From Bacteroidales bacterium UBA5507 (GTDB lineage: Bacteria > Bacteroidota > Bacteroidia > Bacteroidales > Lentimicrobiaceae), in NCBI GenBank assembly GCA_002426195.1, contig DIOT01000013.1:1-64000 (forward strand): a stretch of DNA of 64,000 nucleotides, read 5' to 3'. Shown piece after piece: positions 62,115 through 64,000 of this stretch (within the stretch, counting starts at the first letter, position 1; each line of letters begins with the position of its first letter). Under the pieces are notes generated by a model. That model saw only the letters and a list, made by a program, of their open reading frames with translations, made no database searches and was not told the origin of the DNA. The translations under genes and the position numbers were made by a program.

Positions 62115-64000
62115 ATGATTAAACGATTATTATTAATTCTGCTGGTGCTCGGACCGGTTATGGGAATCTATGCCCAAACCTTTACAGTCACAGGGCGAAT
62201 AACCGATTCGGAAAAAGAAATTAACCTTCCGGCGGTTCTTGTTCGAATTGGCACTCAGCAAACCGCCAGTCGCGCTGACGGATCATTTGAATTGCAGGGA
62301 ATTTCTCAGGGTGAAGCTGTTATTGACTTCTCACTTAACGGTTATGAAGATCTCATGAAGCAGATAAATGTCCAGTCAGATACTGATTTGGGCATAGTTA
62401 CCCTTAAACCCGAACCGGTTTCAGATCTGAATGCAGGCCTTGCAGAGCTAAGCCTTGCTTCGCTCGATTCCGATGATGATTCCCGTTCACAGAACATCTC
62501 GGGACTTCTTAGCTCTTCTAACGATGTTTTTGTATCGGCAGCATCCTATACCTTTAGCTCAGCTTACTTCAGAATGAGAGGTTACGATGCCGACTTAAAC
62601 AACACTTATTTAAGTAACAGCCCAATTAACGATGCTGAAACAGGTCGTACTCTCTGGGCTCTTTGGGGAGGACTGAATGACGCTACACGTAATAAAGTTT
62701 CTGTCAACGGGTTAGCACCTTCCAATTTTTCTTTCGGAAATCTGGGCAGTGTCACAAATATTATAACACGTGCATCACAACACAGAGCGCAAACCAAGTT
62801 AACATACAGCAGCACCAACCGTACTTACACTAACCGACTAATGTTGACTCACTCGACCGGTTTGATGGACAATAATTGGGCATTTACCATCAGCGCTTCC
62901 AAAAGATGGGGTAATGGTGGCTATGTCGAAGGCACATATTATGATGCCTATGCTTGGTTTATTGGCGTAGAAAAACGACTCAATCAGCATCACAGTCTTG
63001 CCTTTACCGCTTTGGCTGCCCCCGTTAAGCGTGGTATGCAGGGTGGTTCTATTCAGGAAGTTTATGATTTGACTGATAATAACTTCTATAACCCTAATTG
63101 GGGATACCAGGATGGCGAAGTACGTAATGCAAGAATACGTACTATGAATCAGCCGATTATGGTCCTCAATCATTACTGGAAGCTCAATAACAGTACTCAG
63201 ATAACCAGTACGGCTTCTTATCTTTTCGGGAAAACATCAACCAGTTCTCTTAACTGGTACAATGCTGCAGATCCAAGACCTGACTATTACAGATATCTCC
63301 CGAGCTATTTCCCGACTCCTGATTATGAATCATTCATCGGTGAAACAATGGCTGAAAAATGGAGAAACGATCCTTCGGTAAGGCAGATTAACTGGGATCG
63401 CCTTTATCAGGTGAATTACCTTGGCAACCTGATGGGTGAACAAGCTCATTACATCATTGAAGACCGTCATAACGACCAGTCACAAATCAACCTTTCTTCC
63501 TTTATTAATCATGAATTAAGCAAAGGAAGACTCAGTGGTGGAATTGAATATTCATCATACACCGGTAGCTATTATAAAGTTTTGAACGACCTTCTTGGTG
63601 GGAACTTCTGGGTTGATATTGATCAATTCGCTGAACGTGACTTTCCGGGAAACGACACAACAATTCAAAATGACCTGACTAATCCAAATCGTATTATTAA
63701 AGAAGGTGATAGATTTGGTTATGACTACAAACTACATCAAAATAGTGGTAACATCTGGGGATTGGCAAAGTTTTCAACACATAAACTTGACTACTATGCC
63801 GGTGCACAGTTATCATATACCGCATTCTGGAGGGAAGGATTCATGAAAAATGGCCGTGCCCCCGGAAACTCACTTGGTAATTCGGAAAAGACAGACTTCT
63901 TCGCCTATGCGCTTAAAGCCGGTGGTACATATAAACTCACAGGTCGCCATTTCTTCGAAGTTAATGGTGCTTATATGACCCGTGCTCCATATATCCGTAA
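62115..64000 (+). CDS. TonB-dependent receptor, 5' part (runs off window)
   Basis: An open frame of at least 628 codons, cut at the end of the window. A signal peptide (KRLLLILLVLGPVMGIYAQ) is followed by a carboxypeptidase-D-regulatory-like domain (about 22-105: TVTGRITDSEKEINLP, RADGSFELQGI). A plug domain (SSAYFRMRGYDADLNNTYL) and beta-barrel strands with many aromatic residues come next. It is a general TBDR architecture; I see no SusD-type partner in the window and no sign of a SusC-specific motif. The ligand is unknown. A weak -7-like TTCCTTTG lies at 61997-62004. The next gene downstream cannot be seen. Confidence 0.92.
   Translation, partial: MIKRLLLILLVLGPVMGIYAQTFTVTGRITDSEKEINLPAVLVRIGTQQTASRADGSFELQGISQGEAVIDFSLNGYEDLMKQINVQSDTDLGIVTLKPEPVSDLNAGLAELSLASLDSDDDSRSQNISGLLSSSNDVFVSAASYTFSSAYFRMRGYDADLNNTYLSNSPINDAETGRTLWALWGGLNDATRNKVSVNGLAPSNFSFGNLGSVTNIITRASQHRAQTKLTYSSTNRTYTNRLMLTHSTGLMDNNWAFTISASKRWGNGGYVEGTYYDAYAWFIGVEKRLNQHHSLAFTALAAPVKRGMQGGSIQEVYDLTDNNFYNPNWGYQDGEVRNARIRTMNQPIMVLNHYWKLNNSTQITSTASYLFGKTSTSSLNWYNAADPRPDYYRYLPSYFPTPDYESFIGETMAEKWRNDPSVRQINWDRLYQVNYLGNLMGEQAHYIIEDRHNDQSQINLSSFINHELSKGRLSGGIEYSSYTGSYYKVLNDLLGGNFWVDIDQFAERDFPGNDTTIQNDLTNPNRIIKEGDRFGYDYKLHQNSGNIWGLAKFSTHKLDYYAGAQLSYTAFWREGFMKNGRAPGNSLGNSEKTDFFAYALKAGGTYKLTGRHFFEVNGAYMTRAPYIR

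Overview
The window is chromosomal DNA of a member of the Bacteroidota, most likely a Bacteroidales-type environmental bacterium; no species call is possible from sequence alone. Evidence: low GC content by eye, many promoters of the Bacteroidota TAnnTTTG -7 type, proteins with type IX secretion (T9SS) C-terminal sorting domains, a TonB-dependent receptor with a carboxypeptidase-regulatory-like N-terminus, DUF6089 and DUF4296 proteins, and an outer-membrane assembly cluster (uppS, bamA, ompH, ompH). Almost everything is ordinary core genome; the only clearly accessory part is the first 3.3 kb. No rRNA, CRISPR array, insertion sequence or prophage is visible. One tRNA (initiator Met) is present.

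Layout. 1-3294: remains of an RHS/SpvB-type gene, broken into a 5' piece and a frameshifted 3' piece. Between them sit a secreted C10 (streptopain-like) protease and a translationally coupled lipoprotein, followed by a short inverted-repeat block. 3272-7232: dsbD, tilS and a small GNAT protein. 7292-14941: central carbon metabolism, with korAB (ferredoxin-dependent 2-oxoglutarate oxidoreductase), a 2x[4Fe-4S] ferredoxin, and sucA/sucB (NAD-linked 2-oxoglutarate dehydrogenase). 15033-17952: nadB, a gamma-carbonic-anhydrase-like protein and a membrane Zn-peptidase. 18068-22922: a VTT membrane protein, a TerC protein, a YetF/DUF421 protein and ppc. 23028-29566: envelope biogenesis (two OmpH/Skp chaperones, bamA, uppS, a DUF6089 protein) and nadK. 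29667-36015: aldo/keto reductase, deoC, a secreted thioredoxin-like protein, two lipoproteins, a membrane-anchored OmpH paralogue and recQ. 36452-45247: kdsD, an AhpD-like protein, lptB, a serine hydrolase, pssA, two unrecognised genes, queA, mobA and tatC, with the PspC gene at the end. 45251-49989: a LiaF-like protein, a hydrolase, pdxJ, a CBS protein and an Omp85-like protein. 50002-54147: era, tRNA-fMet, der, an S4 protein and rlmI. 54210-61903: GH31, lipoproteins, a flavodoxin-like protein, pyrC, a dolichyl-phosphate-mannose-synthase-like glycosyltransferase and a secreted EEP-family protein. 62115-end: 5' part of a TonB-dependent receptor.

How they fit together. The cell appears able to oxidise 2-oxoglutarate by two routes (ferredoxin-linked and NAD-linked). 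It builds an LPS-containing outer membrane (kdsD, lptB, bamA, Skp homologues, uppS), exports proteins by Tat and T9SS, and has an envelope-stress-like PspC/LiaF pair under what looks like an ECF-sigma promoter. I did not find a convincing undescribed multi-gene system. The best candidates for a second look are the protease/lipoprotein cassette inside the broken RHS gene, the inverted repeat beside it, the ECF-type promoter of the PspC/LiaF pair, and the unrecognised pair at 40903-41910.
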